In this document: one piece after another, positions 1 through 13,576 of the stretch
Position numbering within the stretch: the stretch's first letter is position 1
How the letters are laid out: each line of letters begins with the position of its first letter
Assembly (NCBI RefSeq): GCF_008831285.2
Contig: NC_045145.1
Coordinates: forward strand, 23,034,040 to 23,098,039
DNA from: Nymphaea colorata
Taxonomy: Eukaryota; Streptophyta; Magnoliopsida; Nymphaeales; Nymphaeaceae
Direction of reading: 5' to 3'
Length of the DNA: 64,000 nucleotides
Notes under the pieces: generated by a model
Seen by the model: the letters and a program-made list of their open reading frames with translations, nothing else
Told to the model about the DNA's origin: nothing
Databases searched by the model: none
Translations under genes and position numbers: made by a program

Positions 1-699
1 TGAGATCTTTTCCAGATACACCAGATAAGGAGCTGAAAAATGGTGATATGACAAGATGGATGATTTTGGACTTAAGCTCATGAGAGGACCGTCTCCCAAA
101 TTCAGATTCAACGTTAAGGGTGGACAAGTGATGAATAGATGATTGGAAGTTTCCTGATTCCTTTGCATGAGGGCACATCAAAGCCAAGCAGACACCCATT
201 TACTGGAAATGATCCCAAGTCTTCAGTTCCTCTTTCAATGCCTGCAGCACAGTTGAAATTTACTGCACCTGAACTGAGTCTTCTTCTATCTGTTCATATT
301 TAATAAAGGTTTAGTGGAAAATGATTCACCTCCATCCTGAAAAGGCCTGTCTTCGTTATAAGGGTTCCAGCCGTTTTGATTTATATCACAGGTGCAAGTG
401 CGGGTGCAGGATTTGTCGACACATACATAGGTGCGGGTGCTGGTATGCCAATATATACGAACAACAATTAAAAATTGGCAAGCTGTGATTCTATCAATGA
501 TTCGATGAAAAAGAAAGCAAATTTAGTCAATTGAGCACTTAGGCTCCAAGCATTAACCCATCACTTAAGCTCCTCCACAAAAAGGATCTCAAACCAAAGC
601 ATTAAGAAAAATATGTGGGATCTTCTTGGTTTTCCACTGCCAAAAGATCGTCTCCTTCAATGTCTTCTCTGTCACCAAGGATCAGGCCAAGGATACTAC
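1..699. other. Intergenic, nothing recognised
   Basis: No open frame of convincing length, no RNA gene and no clear repeat was seen before the hAT-like element that starts at position 700. Confidence 0.5.
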
Positions 700-894
700 C
701 AGGGGTGGAGCAAGGATTTTTTTTAGGAACGAGCCAAACAGTCCAATATTGAATCCGGGTATGGCCAAACTGAACTTGAATCTAAAAAATACATTGCACA
801 ACTAAAACTTTTTAATTTTTTCAATGTATTTTTTTTTTCAAATAATTGGGGTGGGGCCATGGCCTAGGTGGCCCACCCCCTCCCTCCGCCCCTG
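700..894. mobile_element. Short hAT-like MITE, CAGGGGYGGAG family, copy 1
   Basis: A 195-bp element begins CAGGGGTGGAG and ends CTCCGCCCCTG, so the ends are inverted repeats with one mismatch. The flanking octamers GATACTAC (692-699) and AATACTAC (895-902) agree at 7 of 8 positions. That fits an 8-bp target duplication, the hallmark of the hAT superfamily. There is no coding capacity, so it would depend on a transposase supplied elsewhere. A second copy lies at 15535-15710. Confidence 0.75.
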
Positions 895-1184
895 AATACT
901 ACAATTAGGACGGTAAATGAGGGGCACATGTTGGTGAGATTTATATTTTTCAAGGTTCAATCGGCCTTTAACAAGCTAACTGCGGCTCAGGCTCTCAAAG
1001 AATTCAAGGTAAAAAACCATGTTTAAACTGGCTTAGCTAAACAAGAAGTGCACCATTGAAAATCAAACCTGGAAGTTGTGAAATTATGATTGTGGAGTAA
1101 CTGAGATCCTAACTGCTATAGAATATGATAACCGATATCATTCTTTGTTTCTCTCTTGGAAATGCAAAAGGAAGGCAGTCAAAG

Positions 1185-1728
1185 TAGGGCAACACAACGA
1201 GCAGAGCCAACTCGGGCTCGACTCGAACTCCCTTAAAAAAACTCGGCTTGTAGTCGACTCGTTTATAAACGAGTCGAGTTCAAGCTTATAAAAATAATCG
1301 AAACGATAAATGAGTCGAGTTTGAGTTTCAGAAACTCAACTCGTTTATAATCTACTCGACTCGCAAACTGGTATTCTATATAATATTATCAAAACCGGTT
1401 CACTGAATCACCAGTTTTAACTTTTAGGGCAAATACAAATTTCCACAAATTACACGAGTTAAACGAGTTACATGAGTTAACACTTACACGAGTTGATGCT
1501 TACATGAGTTAACACTAAAGAGATAACACTAAACGAGTTAAACGAGTCTAGTTCGAGCTCCATTTTGTGTTAATTGAGTCGACCTCGAGCTTGCCATAAG
1601 GAGCTCGACTCAATTTCGAGCCAAGCTCAAGCTTGAGTTTTTTGAGCCGAGTCGAGTTCTAGTTTTTTGAGCTGAGTTGAGCTCGAGCTGACCAAGTTTG
1701 GGCTCAACTCAGCTGGTGTGCAGTCCTA
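1185..1728. mobile_element. hAT-like MITE rich in GAGTCGAG motifs, copy 1
   Basis: A 544-bp non-coding element starts TAGGGCAACACA and ends TGTGCAGTCCTA. It is flanked by a perfect 8-bp direct repeat, AGTCAAAG at 1177-1184 and 1729-1736. The interior is made of GAGTCGAG, CGAGCTCG and ACGAGTT motifs that can pair with each other. Three relatives occur at 13577-14050, 44002-44335 and 51032-51431. The 8-bp duplication and short inverted ends point to a non-autonomous hAT element. Confidence 0.85.
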
Positions 1729-1736
1729 AGTCAAAG

Positions 1737-2204
1737 TGTAGAGAGATAAATCAAAACGGCAAGGGTTTAAGGGACAAACTTGATTTCATCGAGGACTTCG
1801 TTAATCTTGTTAAATACTTTGAATGGTAGTATTAATGCACAAAATTTTTGTACACCAGTATGGTTAATGATGAAAACACCTTTGGTTAATAAAAAAGTGA
1901 ACTTTTTTTAGGGATAAAAAAGGAAAACGAAAAAAGATTTAAGATTAAAAAAGACAATTTTTTAAATAACTTTTAAAATATCCCCACTCCCTACCCATTT
2001 TTGTTGGTGTACATATGTTGTGTGCACTGAACGGCTAGCTTGCACAACAAGTGGAGCAACTCAAGCTTGTCTCATTTTCTTAAATGAGTTGAGTTACTCA
2101 ACCTTGACTCATTGATTAGATGAGTTGAGTTTGTGCCAATGGTGAGCTTGTACTAAGATGTATGTTTACATTCACAACCTGTGACTTAATCTAAACTATT
2201 TTTT

Positions 2205-2247
<43 letters not shown>

Positions 2248-4766
2248 ATATATATTGAGACAATAAAATGAAAATGTATAACAAAATTTGGGAACAAGAA
2301 ATCCTCTACATACAAGAATAAACTGAAAAAACAAAATAAAAAGAACGAAATATACAAAACAACAACACAACAAAGAAAGAGAGGAGAGGGAAAGGGATAA
2401 GTAGATACTAGGCTTCAATATGCCAAACGTTAGGACATTTGATTTTAAGATTAGACATCTTTTCGACAAAAAAAAAAAAAAAGTCATAGCACTTGCCTTG
2501 AATCAAACAGCTCTTAGAAATGAAATTGATTGGAAAAAGGAATTTAAATTGTTGAAACTACCCAATTGCATGTCTCCTGAAAAATAATGCAAGTTAATCT
2601 TTACATATATGGAAGGGCAAACTGAGTTGAGCGGCTACAATAAAAGTTTTCCAGAGACAAATGTCTTGGGTTCAATCTCTAGCCAGGCAGTATCAAGTAG
2701 CTGAACTATACTAATCATAAAGTATGGATGTAAAGATAAAATAGGTCAACTACTTAAGCTGCCTCTTGTATCATCTCTTACCATGTCAACTTGATAGAAC
2801 AGTGACAATAAGCTATATTGTGTATTGGACATAGGCGCACACAAATTACTTAATTACTTATTAGCATCTCATAGCTATTTACTGGCAAAATCCAGTTCAA
2901 AATTCGGACTCGGATTTAGATATAAATATAAAAATCGGATTCGGATCGGATTTTGGATTGTAAAATCGGATTTTTGATTTGGATTTGGATATGACTTTTT
3001 TTTATTCGATTTCGAATATAAATATGTGAATATCCGAAAACGGATATGATTAAGGATATATCTGATCCAAATCCGATCTGTTGACATCCCTATCCACCAC
3101 TAGTATATAAGGATAGTTATCGATTATAATATATATCTAATCCACATGTGAAATATCATTTAGGGACTTCAAGAAGATTTGTTCACACGGTTTTTTATCG
3201 AGGATTAAATGTCGCTTACGTATGGCTTGATTAACGCTATATTAATAAAGATTATACTCGAAACTTTAGTTAATCAACTGTATTGGGGGCGTAGGAAATA
3301 CATATTTTACTTGGATTAATTGTGTCACTACCTTGTATTATTCTGAATAATGAAGGTTCATTTATTATTCCCATCAGCCACCTTGAGGGATGAGGGCAAT
3401 CTTATGTATAGAAATAAGTCACATTATGACCAAATATGAGGCTGACATTGAATGCATGCATCTCTTGACATGTTCTATGGTAGAGACAGATAATCGGAAA
3501 TATAGTATTTTTGACAAGGTCCCAATCATGCATTTATTTACCCATCATTTTCAAGCGTTGCGTGGACAAAAAAAAATAGTTAAGAGGTGAATCATCAATT
3601 AATAATAACTCCACGCGAAGCATCAGTGACATATATTGTCTACATCAGCAACAGGATTACATACTTTTTTATGGTGAAAAAAATCTCTCTCAGTGTTCGC
3701 TATGTCGGTTTGACATGTATGTATGGTCACATTCACAACAATATATTATAAAATGTCCCCAAAAGAAAAAAGCAAAAAGGGTCGTGTACACTTGCGGAGA
3801 CACATGCCAGCTTGTATCAACAGCGAAAGTTATAGAAATTTTTGGATTTGGATGGAAGGTCAAACTATAGTTTCAAAATTTTAACAAAGATCGAAATATA
3901 AATTTATTACTATAAACTAAACTAATTTTTTTGAAAATTACATGTAAAGTTTTTAAATTAATAGCTGGACCCTCGAACTTGGCCTCTGACTTGTATAGGC
4001 AGCTGTCGGATGGTTCTACGAAATGTATTTATTTATAAAATAGTGCTCGCCCAACTATTTGCTTTGTTTATGCCCAGCTATCAATCATTATATGTATATT
4101 TACAGGTCTAATTTTTTTTTTTTTTGAGTTAGTGCTCCTCAGTCAAAAGTTTCTAGCTACTCTATTTCGAAGTCATGTAGCCCCTCTTAAATGTTTAGAA
4201 CTCAACATCCCAGGTCAGGGAACATATGCTCTTTTTAGGACCCAAGCGCGAGCACACACACATACACACAAACACACATGATAAATAAATCTTGGTTTGA
4301 AGGAGGCCAAAACTTTGTTGGAAGCCGGTTGGATGTTCAAAAATGTTTGAAAAGAAGCATTGATAGTAATTAAAAACAATGCCTTAACATGGTTTTTTGC
4401 CCCATCCAGTGGGCCTATGAAGTATTGGTTTACAGTTTGAACTTGTAAGATGTGATTACAATTGCAAATGCAATTCCCAAGCAATCCATAAAGCGGGTTG
4501 AGTTGTAATGAGCTCATATATAGACCTATCTCTTTATTTAAAAGGGCAAGCATGACAAGGACATAAAGTGAAAGATACAATTCACCATGTAAGAAGGAGA
4601 GAGAGAGAAGGGAGGGTGCAACTAGGACTCCGACCATCCTAAAAACCTGACCTATCAACACCAAGCCGAGTGTGATGCCCACAGGAATCGAATCTGAGAT
4701 GTGCTGTTCAGTCCAATCAATTATTCTACATTATAATCCAAGGAAAGTTAAGGGCCTTTTGAGAAG
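1737..4766. other. Intergenic DNA with microsatellites and an eroded repeat
   Basis: A (TA)n tract lies at about 2208-2256 and a CA-rich tract at about 4254-4280. The stretch 2880-3092 is rich in GGATTTGGAT-type motifs and ends TTGACATCCCTA, the same end as the elements at 30917-31320 and 40702-41102; its left end is not recognisable. No gene is supported here. Confidence 0.5.
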
Positions 4767-4772
4767 TTTATT
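4767..4772 (-). terminator. Candidate poly(A) signal of the HD-Zip gene
   Basis: AATAAA on the minus strand lies about 120 bases past the stop codon of the HAT5-like gene, a normal distance for a plant 3' UTR. The motif is common in AT-rich DNA, so this is a position-based suggestion. Confidence 0.45.
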
Positions 4773-4892
4773 CGAAAACAAACAATACAGAGGCATCATC
4801 GCTTTAGTAATACTAGTATCCACTTATAATAGAGTTCCAAATACACATTATTTGTATCCACACATTTTCCCCATTGAGATAGTCCTTGGAGT

Positions 4893-7588
4893 TCAAGGCC
4901 AGGCCAACCAGCCGAAGTTTTCTTCCTCCGGTTGCTCAGCCATGCCGCAGAAGTCCGAAAAATAGCTTGATCCCTCTCCGTCCATGCACAACTGCTCGTT
5001 CCTTTCCTTATCTTCATCATCTGGTTGCATGCTCATGTATCCCAGAAAGCTGGAGTTCCCGCTGTCGATCAGCTGCGGGCCGTCGTCGTCCACAACCACG
5101 CTTCCGCCGGAGCTCAGGCCTTCCTCCGGCTTACCTCCTGATCCTGCACTAGCAGCACCTGTTTCCGGCAGCGAGATCTGTTTTTGCTGATCCACCGTCC
5201 CCTTTGCTCTCAGTTTCGATTGCAGTGAGACGACCTGCACTTAGATGACGAGCAAAATTCTAAGACAATGCCCAGGCAATGCCAACCTGATTCACGTGAT
5301 CCGACCAAATTCTTGATTAAATCAAGATATCAACAAAACCGAAAGATGAAGGTTCAGTCGTCGATTGTCCTTTAAAATGTTACAAGAGTATAATTTTTGG
5401 ATAAATTAAAATGTCATAAAAAAACACCAAGAATGAAAAGTGTTGATTTGATATTAGAAATACTGAAAATATTTTATGATTTTGTTACAAAATTAAGGTA
5501 AAATACCCAAATGTCAAACAGCTATGAAAAGCATGATTAAGAACCCATAATAATCAAAGTCAATTATAAAAAAAAAAAAAGCTTTTGTGTTAACCTTCTA
5601 ATATGCTAATAGTTAAATAGAAAATCTAATTTTATAAAATAATATGTTACCCTGTAATTTATCTAATAATTCATTTGTCACTAGAATAGGAAGTGGTGCT
5701 TATCAAGTGTTAATACTAAATTATAGCCGGTTTAGTTCTTAAATGACCAATCAAGTTTCAAGAGAGATCAGTCTATTTATTAGCTCATGTGGGTCCCAAA
5801 GCCTCTTGCCCAGAGGCCTAATTAAGCTCAAGCAGAGACGGATCGTATCGAAGCACGACTCGTACCGTTTCGATGTCGCGGTCATGTTTTAGATCCAAGC
5901 CGAGGAAGGCGAAAAAGGTCAACAAAAGTATAGCGGGGTATCACCGTCCATCAGGATGATGGACGGTCGAGGCTGCTGTTGGCATGACGTGGGTTCCACT
6001 ATTTGTGCAACGAACGGTGGAGATGAAAGGCAGTGACGTGAAAGTGCGTTTTTTTTATTTATTTGACGGATCGGGAAATTTAAATCGGTTTGGGGATCCG
6101 ATACGGTACGCACCTCCGACTTGAGCTTCTCGTTTTCCCTGACCAGGCCCTGGTAGTCGGAGGTCAACGAGTCGTAGGCGGACTTGAGGAGGTCGTAGTC
6201 CCGCTCCAGCTGCTTGGTCTTCCACCGGGCCCGCCGGTTCTGGAACCAGACCGCCACCTGCCTCGGCTGCAGCCCGAGCTTCCTCGCCAGCTGAGACTTC
6301 CGCTCCGGCTCCAGCTTGTTCTCCGCCTCGAAGCTCCTCTCCAGCAGGTGGACCTGCTCGGGCGTCAGCCGCCGCTTCTTCTCCGGCGTGTGCTCGTCCA
6401 GCAGCTCGTCGTCCAGCAACTCGTCCGGTATTCCGTAGAACGACTGCGGCAACGCCTTCTCGATGGCGATCATCGACCGGGACGCTGAAGCGGGAATATT
6501 TACATTGTTAAGGGTGATTCTGTAAATTGAAACTTCATCTGATTTTCTAACCAGCTATTGCTAGAGAAGAAAATTTGTCAAAAGATCTTAAATGCATTTG
6601 AGTGAGGACCGAAAATGTGGACAAATGGTCAAAGCAACCCTCCTACACTTTGGGAAAGACCAGCATGTCCTTGTTCCGTCGTCGCTCCTTGAGCTTTCAA
6701 GATTTTCCGACAAATTGATTCTTAAGGAGTTTAGATTATCTGAATCTGGATCATTTATCTAATTGATTTCTCATGTTCAATCTAATTTGCAACATGGCAG
6801 TTCATTGTTGTACTTGTTGTTTATAAGCACTGGATTTCCTCCGGAGTTACTTAATCATAGATTTCTTCGTCTGTAATTCCTTCTTTTTATGTTCTGTGCT
6901 TGTTGAAAAATCTCAAGCTCTGAAGGCTTTCGAATTAGGACGAAGCAAACATGAATCAATCATGTGATCGCTGTACTCCTCAAGTGGCTTTCTTTTTCCT
7001 GTTTGGGTTTAAGAAATATAATCAAAATTGGCAAGAAAAGCAAATCATGACAAGACATAATTGATTTTTTGTCTGCATCAAAAATCACGTTGGATCTAAT
7101 TTTGGTTCTCATGAAAGGGAAAGCAGTATGATTCTGACCATGAAAATCTGAAAGCATCACACTGAAGGACTCGATCTGCTGCTTTCGAAATTAATAAGAA
7201 GCTAAGAATACACACTCCATAGCCTTTTCAACTCAATGATAAACACAAATTACTGAACTTAGAAGCGCAGTTCAGTAGAGGCATGATCTATTGAAGATCA
7301 TGGTGGAAGAGTCAAATTACTGTTCTTGTAAAGGCAAAGACGAGAGATTAACACTGAAATTGCTCAAGAAAATCTATTATGAACTGTAAGTAAGAAGAAT
7401 TTCGTAGTTTTAGATCAACATATCATGGAACCCAAGATGAATACAGCATGATGAGCCAAATTAAATTTCAGAGAGAAACCGATTAGGGAAGATTTGATGA
7501 ATATTTTACCTTGGAAAATGGGGTCGGGGTTCCCGAAGAAGAACATATTCCCCGGGCAGCCGTTAACGAAAAGACGACCGGAATCCAT
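4893..7588 (-). CDS. HAT5: Class I HD-Zip transcription factor, HAT5/ATHB-1-like
   Basis: A plant-specific nuclear transcription factor; class I HD-Zip proteins dimerise and bind CAAT(A/T)ATTG-type sites. Three exons join in frame: 7588-7510, 6484-6114 and 5234-4893, giving 263 residues (Arabidopsis ATHB-1 is about 272). The homeodomain spans about 61-115 with the helix-3 core [11 protein letters not shown] (W106, F107, N109). It runs straight into a leucine zipper with Leu at 119, 126, 133, 140, 147 and 154, a perfect heptad series. The N-terminal stretch around [11 protein letters not shown], the residues ASRSM at the exon 1/2 join, the acidic [12 protein letters not shown] patch and the tryptophan-containing C-terminus (FGWLAWP) match ATHB-1 better than ATHB-5/6/16. 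Splice sites are GT-AG, with introns of 1025 and 879 bp. The start is the first in-frame ATG and gives the family's N-terminus. A candidate regulatory uORF lies upstream (7724-7810). Confidence 0.93.
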
Positions 7589-7723
7589 CCGCCGGAAGGG
7601 AGAAATCCTTCCAACAAGATAATCAAATCTACAGCTCTAATTTCAGGACGTCACTTGTATATATGAAGAGAATCTTACACCTCAAAGCCACAACTGTTGT
7701 TGCACCCTGGACGGCACTCTGTA

Positions 7724-7810
7724 CTAACAGTCGACGAACTTGTGGCGGAAGAAGCTGGTGGTCCAGAGCAACCTGAGGCGGGTTTCCAGAGGAGATAGAG
7801 CAAATCCCAT
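7724..7810 (-). CDS. Candidate conserved-peptide uORF in the HAT5 leader
   Basis: A 28-codon frame starts with ATG at 7810 and stops 135 bases before the HAT5 start. The peptide begins MGFALSPLETRLRLLW and ends FFRHKFVDC: basic and hydrophobic, with a compact end, as is usual for peptide uORFs that stall ribosomes. Arabidopsis ATHB1 is known to be repressed in translation by a conserved uORF (CPuORF33), so the place fits. The same frame is open farther upstream to an ATG at 8062, which would give a 112-residue version. The 5' end of the mRNA is unknown, so which ATG is used cannot be told. I did not align the peptide with known CPuORF33 sequences. Confidence 0.55.
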   Translation of the reverse strand: MGFALSPLETRLRLLWTTSFFRHKFVDC

Positions 7811-8119
7811 AATGAGAAATCCGGGAGTTCGTCGATTTCTCCGGCCAAATTGGCCGGCAGAATAGGCGGGGCAAAGGAAGGAGGATGAAGGGAGGGCCGG
7901 GAGATGGAGAGGAGACTTTGAGCTGGTAGTAATGGTGGTGCTCGTGGCAGTGGTGGCGACTAAAGGGATTGGACTTGGAAGATATGCTATAAAAAGAGGA
8001 GAAAACGAATCCACCAGCTTTATTTTACCTCTTTCCTTTTTTTTAATGCTGCAAATGCCCACCCCATTATTTTTTTTTTCTTTATTTTGTCTTGTGTACC
8101 TTTTTCAGGTGGTCGGAAT

Positions 8120-8868
8120 CTGACCCACATGGCCGGAAGTATCGAGCCCCGGCAAAATTAGCTTTGACGATCGTATGAAATGACCAAGTTGCCATCAATG
8201 ATGAAGACCCCCATTTGGGCATTAATTTCGAAATGACCAAACTACCCTTCCTTCTTCTTCTTCTTCTTTCTCTCTCAATAACATGTGTTATTTTCTTGAA
8301 CTATAAAATGTGAGATCATGACATTTAAGTGAAAGAGTATATCATAATAAGTTGTTAACCTCTTGATCACCGGGAACTTATAAAACCTGCCTTGTTCAAT
8401 TAGTAGTACTAGAATTTATGTAAAAGGTGAAAGGAAAAAAAAACATAAACTTTTATGTGTACATAGTGAGTACTTTTTAACTTGAAAGCATAACTTCTTC
8501 TGTACTTTATCTGTGCACTGTACATTTGCTATATTATGGGAAAGCGACTGTAAGTTTAGGTTATTTACATTGTCTACGTATTTATAGTCTAGAGGATAAA
8601 AAAAAAAAACAGTGTTACGTGTTGCATCATAGATTGATGAAATGAACTTCATATACTTTTAACATAATTTAGTTCTACACATGGTCCTTTTAGTAGCTTA
8701 GTAAGCTTTTAAGGCATCAAAAATGTTTAGAATCTCTCTCGCTCTCACACCTTAGATGCTAGATCCTTTGGTACTAAACCCGTTAGAAGATAAGGATTTT
8801 AGTAACTTAATGTTAGTTGTCATTTTTTCTTCTTCTTTCTTTCAACTGTCAATGTCAATTGATTGAGA

Positions 8869-8918
<50 letters not shown>

Positions 8919-11900
8919 TAGTTAATTCATGAGCAATATGTTAAACCTACTTAGTGAATTTTCTGCAGTGACGCCCTTTTTACCATGCCCAAGATGTCAC
9001 ACTCGTTGAGGGTAGTTTCGGTACTTCCTTTAATAAGAAAAGTTTTTTTTTTTTTTTAAGAAAATGAACTATTTCTTGCTGTCTGACCCGTAGATTAAGC
9101 AGCCTGTCTGCAGCACATTGGTAATGCTCTTCTAGATGTGAAAAATGGGCCCAAAGAATCAAAGCTTTTTCCTCTCACTCTTCATTTTTCTCTTCTAGTG
9201 GAGAGAGGCAAAAGTGGAGGAGTTGTCCCAAACTTTCGCCGGGCACCAAAAAGCACTCCTCCTTTTTATAACTATTGACAAACCCATTCCTGTTTTCAAT
9301 TATATATTTCAAATTGGTTCAATGAGAAGGCAAGGGCATTGGTTCGATTTTCATGTATGCTATGATTATATTATGTATGGATGAAACACAGTATCAAAAT
9401 AAAAGTATATTACTTTTTCACCAGACATCGAAGCAGACTTGAATCTTGAACCAAAGGGAAGAATGAGCTCTTTTGTGTTTGGTTGGTTGTCACGCAAACA
9501 TGTCACTGTGCAATGGTTAAGCTGAGAAGCAAAACTTGGAAAAGAAAAAGTAAAACAAGGAAATGAAATGAAATGAAATTAAAGATTGAACGTCTCAGAC
9601 AAGAAATCCCCAAGGAAGTACTCAAAAGCGATTTATTTGATGTGTTATTTCGTCATCGTTTGAGAAAATCTAAGCCCATTCACATCACCTGTAGTTGAAA
9701 TATTCAGTGCTTCTATTATGAAGAGCGTAGGTGTCTTTCGGTACCTCCATAAAATTGACTTAAATGTTCATGGATGCATCATTTTGAAAAAAGAAAAAAA
9801 AAATTATTTTATTCAAAGGTTAGATCTAGTGAAATAGGGTTCCCATGTGTAGGCCAGTTGTCAATGAGTGGGTGGAGATAATGAAATATTTTAAGAATAA
9901 AATAGCACTGTCATCTCAGAGAGGGAGAAAAATTGAAAGTGGGTCTCCTTACCTTCCAACAGAACAAAAGAGAAAGGAATCAATCTGTAGTGTTTGTGGC
10001 TGAGAAATGGAACCTTTTTGGACTTTGCATTTTTCTTTGAAACCTTCTCTCTCTAAACATTGAAGTTAATCTGAATAAGATCTTTCATAATCAACTAACA
10101 GAAAAAACTAGGCTTCTCAAATATATTGCACATCAAGTTTGTAAATCTCACTCAGTGTTTGGTCTGACTTTTGGGGATTAAGCTTCTTTTAGACAAAGAA
10201 CTTTCAATGGTAGAAAGAGAAAAGTTGACCTCAAGTGGGGAATATTCAGGAGTTACTTCTACAAAAGTTGCTAGCTAACATTATGAAAAAGGCTATGCTA
10301 AGCCTCCCAAAATCTTTGTTTTCCATCACATATATGCTTTAATAGAAGAATCTCTTTCTCTCTTTCTTATATATGTTAGAAAATTGAACAGTGACGTTAC
10401 TTTTTCAGAGTCACCCAGCTATCTAATCATAATCATATGTTTCAACATGATGGATGATTAAGAAAAAAACAAAGAAAAAACAATAATGAACATTTTTATC
10501 ATCGTATATATTTCACACATTTTTTTCTCATTGTTTTCCTCTCCACCATCTATCTACTACAAATGGACGATGTTAGTTAGATGGCTAAATGATTCTGAAT
10601 AGCCAGAGTCATCGTTCACTTACTATATATATGTGTATATATATATAAATGTGATTTAAATAACAGTGTGTACTAAAGTCATACTGTGGGGCAGGGGAGG
10701 GCTTAATTGCTAGAAGTCAGTACTGCCACCATAAATAATGACATCATCTCACATAGTTTTGAGTGTTGGGATCAACTAGAACAACAAGAGAATTTCAGGA
10801 AATAATTTTCTTTGTGAAACACAAGTGCAGTATCTATGTGTGAAAATTACTTGAGTTGAATTTCGCTTTCGGTTGCTTCTAGTGAGGTCTCTTACCTGAT
10901 AAAGACACATAAACAATCGCACATCCCTTTCAAAAGCGTGAGAAATTGAACCCGTTTCCATGGTTTGATGTGAAATTTTTTCCTAGGAACAGAATTTCAG
11001 GCGGAATCAAACATACCAAAGTAAGAAACCCAAAAACTATGGCATTAACCAGCAGTAAGAAACAATCAATAACACCAATAGTAATAATAATGGCGGCATT
11101 CAATAATATGGATAAGGATGGAAGCATTTAAATGAGATAGGTGGATATGTACTATCATGATACAATAACCAAGTGTTCTTATTATAAGAAAAGAAAAGGT
11201 CTCTTGGTTGGATTTCTAGGGGGTCTATGCCCTAGCTTGGGTATAGAAAATTATATTAAGGCTCCTTATGCCCTAGCCTGGTTATAGAAAACATATATTA
11301 AGGCTCCTTTTCTCTATTAACATGATGAAAAGGTTGGGAGGCATAAGTTGGTGGGTTTTGTCTTTATTAAAGAAGGTAAATGCTAAGGCCAAGGTGAAAG
11401 TTGGAATTGCAAACAATGCTCCCTTACTTTTATGACATCATTAAGCAGCGATCCGTCTCTTAGATAAAAGCTGTCTTCCTCTCTCTAGATCTCTCTCTCT
11501 CTCTCTCTCTCTGGACTTAAAGTTTCAATCTCAAAACAATCTGGTCCAGATCCATATATGATGTTTTTTTGAATTTGAGAAGAACATCAACACGGGAATA
11601 TTGATTGGAATGTAAATGGGTCAGATATATCCTGCTACCCATCCAATTGCAGAACCGCCCTTTAGCTGGATCAGATACGATCACCAACTTCATGATCATA
11701 TTTGATATGCAGTTTCAAAACTGAATTGGATCCGAGTTTGAGATCCTAACAGAATGTGAGGAAGATCCACCCGATTAGATATGTAGATGTTGAATCTTAC
11801 GCTGTTCCGATATGAATTCAAGTTTAAAAAATATGATTTCACACCCTTCGATGCACACAGAACATTTCTTGAATAGCATAGTAGGGTTTGCCTAACATGA

Positions 11901-13576
11901 TGCAATATACAATCTTTATATCAATATCATTTTATATTGGCCAATGAACATTATATCAGCCCATCCCAAAAATCTCGGCCGATACGATTTTTTTCTCTCC
12001 TAATTTTCTTATTTCTTAAGAGCCATTGGAATTGTGTTTTACTTTTTTATTTAAAGAATAAAACAAATAAATCTTTCTCGTCAGTTCAATTCTTCTGGGC
12101 ATTGTTTATCTAACCTGTAAATGGTAGATGCACAACATTCTAGTTCGCTGGTGTCTATGTTTTACGTAGACTTTTAGAGTAACGAGAAAGTCGGAAAGGT
12201 TTCGACCTCTTGAGAGTAGTTCTCTTTTCAGATCGTGTCGGATATGACTCGATTAATTCTCAAGTAGAGTCGACCAATCGGGAGCTCAGTATATATGCTC
12301 ATGGACCCAACTAGAGATCCCTCTCTATAGCGAAACCCTAGAGCTGAAGAGCAAGGAAGCATAAAGTGAACAAAAAAAAAAAGGGGACTACAAGGCGTTG
12401 TTCAAGATAAGAAAGAGAAACAAGAAAAGGAAGAGAAGAATATGCCCAAGCAGTTCAAGAAGCCAAGTAACCGCTAGTATTCCAAGTGAAGCTTATATCA
12501 AGTTTTTTTCTTTTTTTTTTTCAGTTTTACAATGAGAAACAAGTTAAAAAGAACATTTAAAAAAGATCTCAAAATGCCCCAACTTTCCTTTTTTTTTTTT
12601 TTTTTTTTTACTGTGAAGGCGATTATCGTCATAAAATATTTAAGATACGAATGCAAAGTGTTCAACAGTATAAGCCGTTAATGTTAATAGCACACCCACA
12701 TGCATCACTGGCTAAATTATCACCATGTCATAATTTAAAGTTTGTGTCCTTGGTGGTGTTGGGCAATACGTTTACGGAGATTATTTTTTAATATTATTTT
12801 ATTGATTTCTTTTTTTTTTTTAATTTTTGTGAAAAGGGAGCCTTATTATGAAAGAAAATTAATGAGATGAAATTCATTTCTATCAAAAAATGAAAAGGTA
12901 TGGCCTAGAGTCCCTCTACTTGTTGGGGCTAATCCCATGCTGAAACTTTTCAGCAAACATATTTCATTATTTTAATTTAAAGCAAACAAACAAAAATAAA
13001 AAGGCACCCAGCTAAATATATTTGAAGAATCTTGGTAAATTAACTGAGGACAATTCTCTACATGTTCTTTTCACCTGTTTTTCTGCCTCTATGGAGAATT
13101 ACTAGGTTTCTTCTAGCTAGGGACCCTTCAAATGTATAAAGAATAAACTTTACTACTCATTCTACAAGCTGGATGCACTCTGTGGCACTAATATTAGCGT
13201 TTAGTGACGCATGATGTGAACTCCATTAATTTCTCACTTCCACCATTTTTGTTCCTTGATCCTTTGACACCAGAGGGAAAATCTAAGTATCAAAATGTGT
13301 GATAGGAAAGCATGAAGTGGAAGAAAATGAGGGAAATACAATCAAGAGGTCAACAGCACAACATCCACTTGCTGGAGGCCAGGATTTAAGACCTTCAAGT
13401 TGGAGGAAGTAAAGTTTGAATTTGATGCGTCTCTCTCTGTGTCGTTTGGGAGGATGTGCCTTAGAAAGAAAAGGAAAAGATGCAATAGCATGATTTGCTA
13501 TGGTAATTTACATTGTGTTTACTCGTGGCAGGGGCAAAGCTACATGCGGGCATGTGTAGGCAGTTGCCCAAATAAG
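8120..13576. other. Intergenic: promoter side of HAT5 and non-coding DNA
   Basis: No supported gene. CT microsatellites lie at about 8872-8914 and 11488-11512, with several poly(T) tracts. A minus-strand TATAAAAAGG at about 9263-9272 could be a distal core promoter, but nothing ties it to HAT5. Confidence 0.4.

Noticed and set aside
2620..2695. tRNA-like or SINE-like stretch with GGGTTCAATCTC and a possible A box
   Set aside because: No cloverleaf could be folded, and no poly(A)/poly(T) tail or target duplication was seen. One B-box-like match is expected by chance in 64 kb.
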